NCBI RefSeq assembly: GCF_008831285.2
Contig: NC_045139.1
Coordinates: 8,588,204-8,652,203 of the forward strand
Length of the DNA stretch: 64,000 nt
Origin: Nymphaea colorata
Lineage: Eukaryota; Streptophyta; Magnoliopsida; Nymphaeales; Nymphaeaceae
Direction of reading: 5' to 3'
Part shown: in pieces, positions 62,730 through 64,000 of the stretch
Layout of the letters: every line of letters starts with the position of its first letter
How positions within the stretch are numbered: position 1 is the first letter of the stretch
The notes under the pieces: generated by a model
What the model was told of the DNA's origin: nothing
The model's database searches: none
Seen by the model: the letters and a program-made list of their open reading frames with translations, nothing else
Translations under genes and position numbers: made by a program

Positions 62730-64000
62730 CTGATTGCAAGAGAATAAATTACGTCAGAAGCCGTGTAAGCTAAGGAGAAGAAGGCATTACATCATCAGCA
62801 GTTTTTAAATCTCAAGGTGAAGTACACAAATGTTCTATTATTACCAACAATGATTACTTACAAGTAGCAATACAACTTCAGTTGAGTAGCTCTATCACAT
62901 GGGGTTTTCAGATCACAAACCATTTACCCTCACCATTAATGTTAGCAAGGCCTAAAAAACCATCTTCTGTCCCTCAACAGAACCAATGAGTAACTAAGGA
63001 CTAACTTAAGGGAGCTTAGACAAACCATGTCCTTCAGAAAGATGAACTGCCTAAGAGAAAGGATATTATCCATGATCACTAGAAAAGTCACACAAAGTGG
63101 TCTCTAGCAATGCCATGATGAATAAAAAATGATGGAATCAAAAGGGTTAGAGTTTTTTTATTTCAAAGTTGGGTAAGAGCAACTTCCTAGAAATTAGGTA
63201 AGAAAATCAAAGGTTTCACAGCTAATTGCTTACTAGGTTGCTGGTCATCTGCTAGATCGAAACCAGGTTGCAAACTGCTTCGCATGGGTAGAGATGCTGA
63301 TACTTGGTAGTTGGTATGACAATATTCAAAAATAGAAAACACCAAAAAGCACAGAAAATTGTACACTATTTGTGGAAATACCAAATACAACTGCAACTAT
63401 CAAGCTTTGACACAATAGGCATTTTTAGATAGAAATATTTCACATATTGAAGAATGTTGAATTGATGATGACAATGTAGCTTGACATTCAAGAGGATGAA
63501 GTGATGAACTACTGGCCTGATGGTGACCATCATCATCTTACCTAAATATCCTTACATATCCATTTACATAGACAGGTAGAGCGAGGCACATACCAATCAC
63601 CAATAAAGAAGAAAACTAGAAGACTTTCTTCACCTAAAAAATGTGGCCTAGCATAAAACCATTTTCATCATGAGTGGAGCCAAGATACACTAAAATCAAA
63701 ATTCCACTGTGTACTGGAGAAGAGCAGAGCACACTCATATCAGGGATAAGCTCATCCTTTTTTATTCTGGATTAGGCAATCTCTGCTTAGGAAGACCCAC
63801 CAGATCGTTCTTAGGAAAACCTACCAGACCATTCCAAGAGATTCACCAAATAATTGATTCTGTTGAGCTTAAAGGTCTTAACTTACCCCCTGGCCAGGTG
63901 ACAAAGTTTTTGCTAGCATAAAACCTTTAGGTTTGCCAAAAAATAATATTTTAACAGAATTCATATTCATAGCCATTGGAAAATTAGAAGTTTGGTAAAT
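62730..64000 (-). other. Probable intron of the WD40 gene
   Basis: Sequence upstream of the first visible WD40 exon. No open frame on the minus strand matches the expected N-terminal part of the family, so I read this 1.3 kb as intron running off the right edge. Confidence 0.5.

Overview
The window is nuclear DNA of a flowering plant. The genes are split by GT-AG introns (some 1-3 kb), encode plant-only families (a MYB-CC factor, a SEC14-nodulin-type lipid transfer protein, an LRR receptor-like kinase), and are separated by AT-rich DNA with many TA and CT/GA microsatellites and small transposon relics. I cannot name the species from sequence alone. Six genes are recognisable by their conserved protein sequence, and I rebuilt their exon structure by hand with every splice phase checked.

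Layout. 1-4300: no recognised gene. 4661-10648 (+): MYB-CC (PHR1-like) transcription factor, six exons, 297 aa. 12185-15643 (-): class VI ubiquitin-conjugating enzyme E2 (UBC8/10/28 type), four exons, 148 aa, convergent with the MYB-CC gene. 15.9-22.8 kb: repeat-rich intergenic DNA. 22844-32435 (+): SEC14-like phosphatidylinositol/phosphatidylcholine transfer protein (SFH type), 14 exons, 595 aa, ending in a 9-nt coding exon. 35.6-39401 (+): ribosomal protein eS7, with a leader intron and five coding exons, 192 aa. 39.4-50.7 kb: intergenic, with several hAT-like miniature elements, SINE-like elements and one weak two-exon gene candidate. 50716-53826 (+): LRR receptor-like pseudokinase close to Arabidopsis At3g28040, two exons, 1007 aa. 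55.7-58.2 kb (-): decayed L1-type LINE with an internal deletion. 61104-62729 and beyond (-): 3' part of a WD40-repeat protein that runs off the right edge.

These are ordinary, functionally unrelated plant genes, and I see no operon-like or clustered pathway. The most unusual signals are regulatory or structural. The MYB-CC gene has an exon donor sitting in a CT microsatellite, with a stronger in-frame donor 30 nt upstream. Short upstream ORFs precede three genes. Several miniature transposons keep readable target-site duplications, including one nested inside a SINE-like element. Two long-stem hairpins and several tandem duplications lie in introns or intergenic DNA. I found no convincing new multi-gene system.
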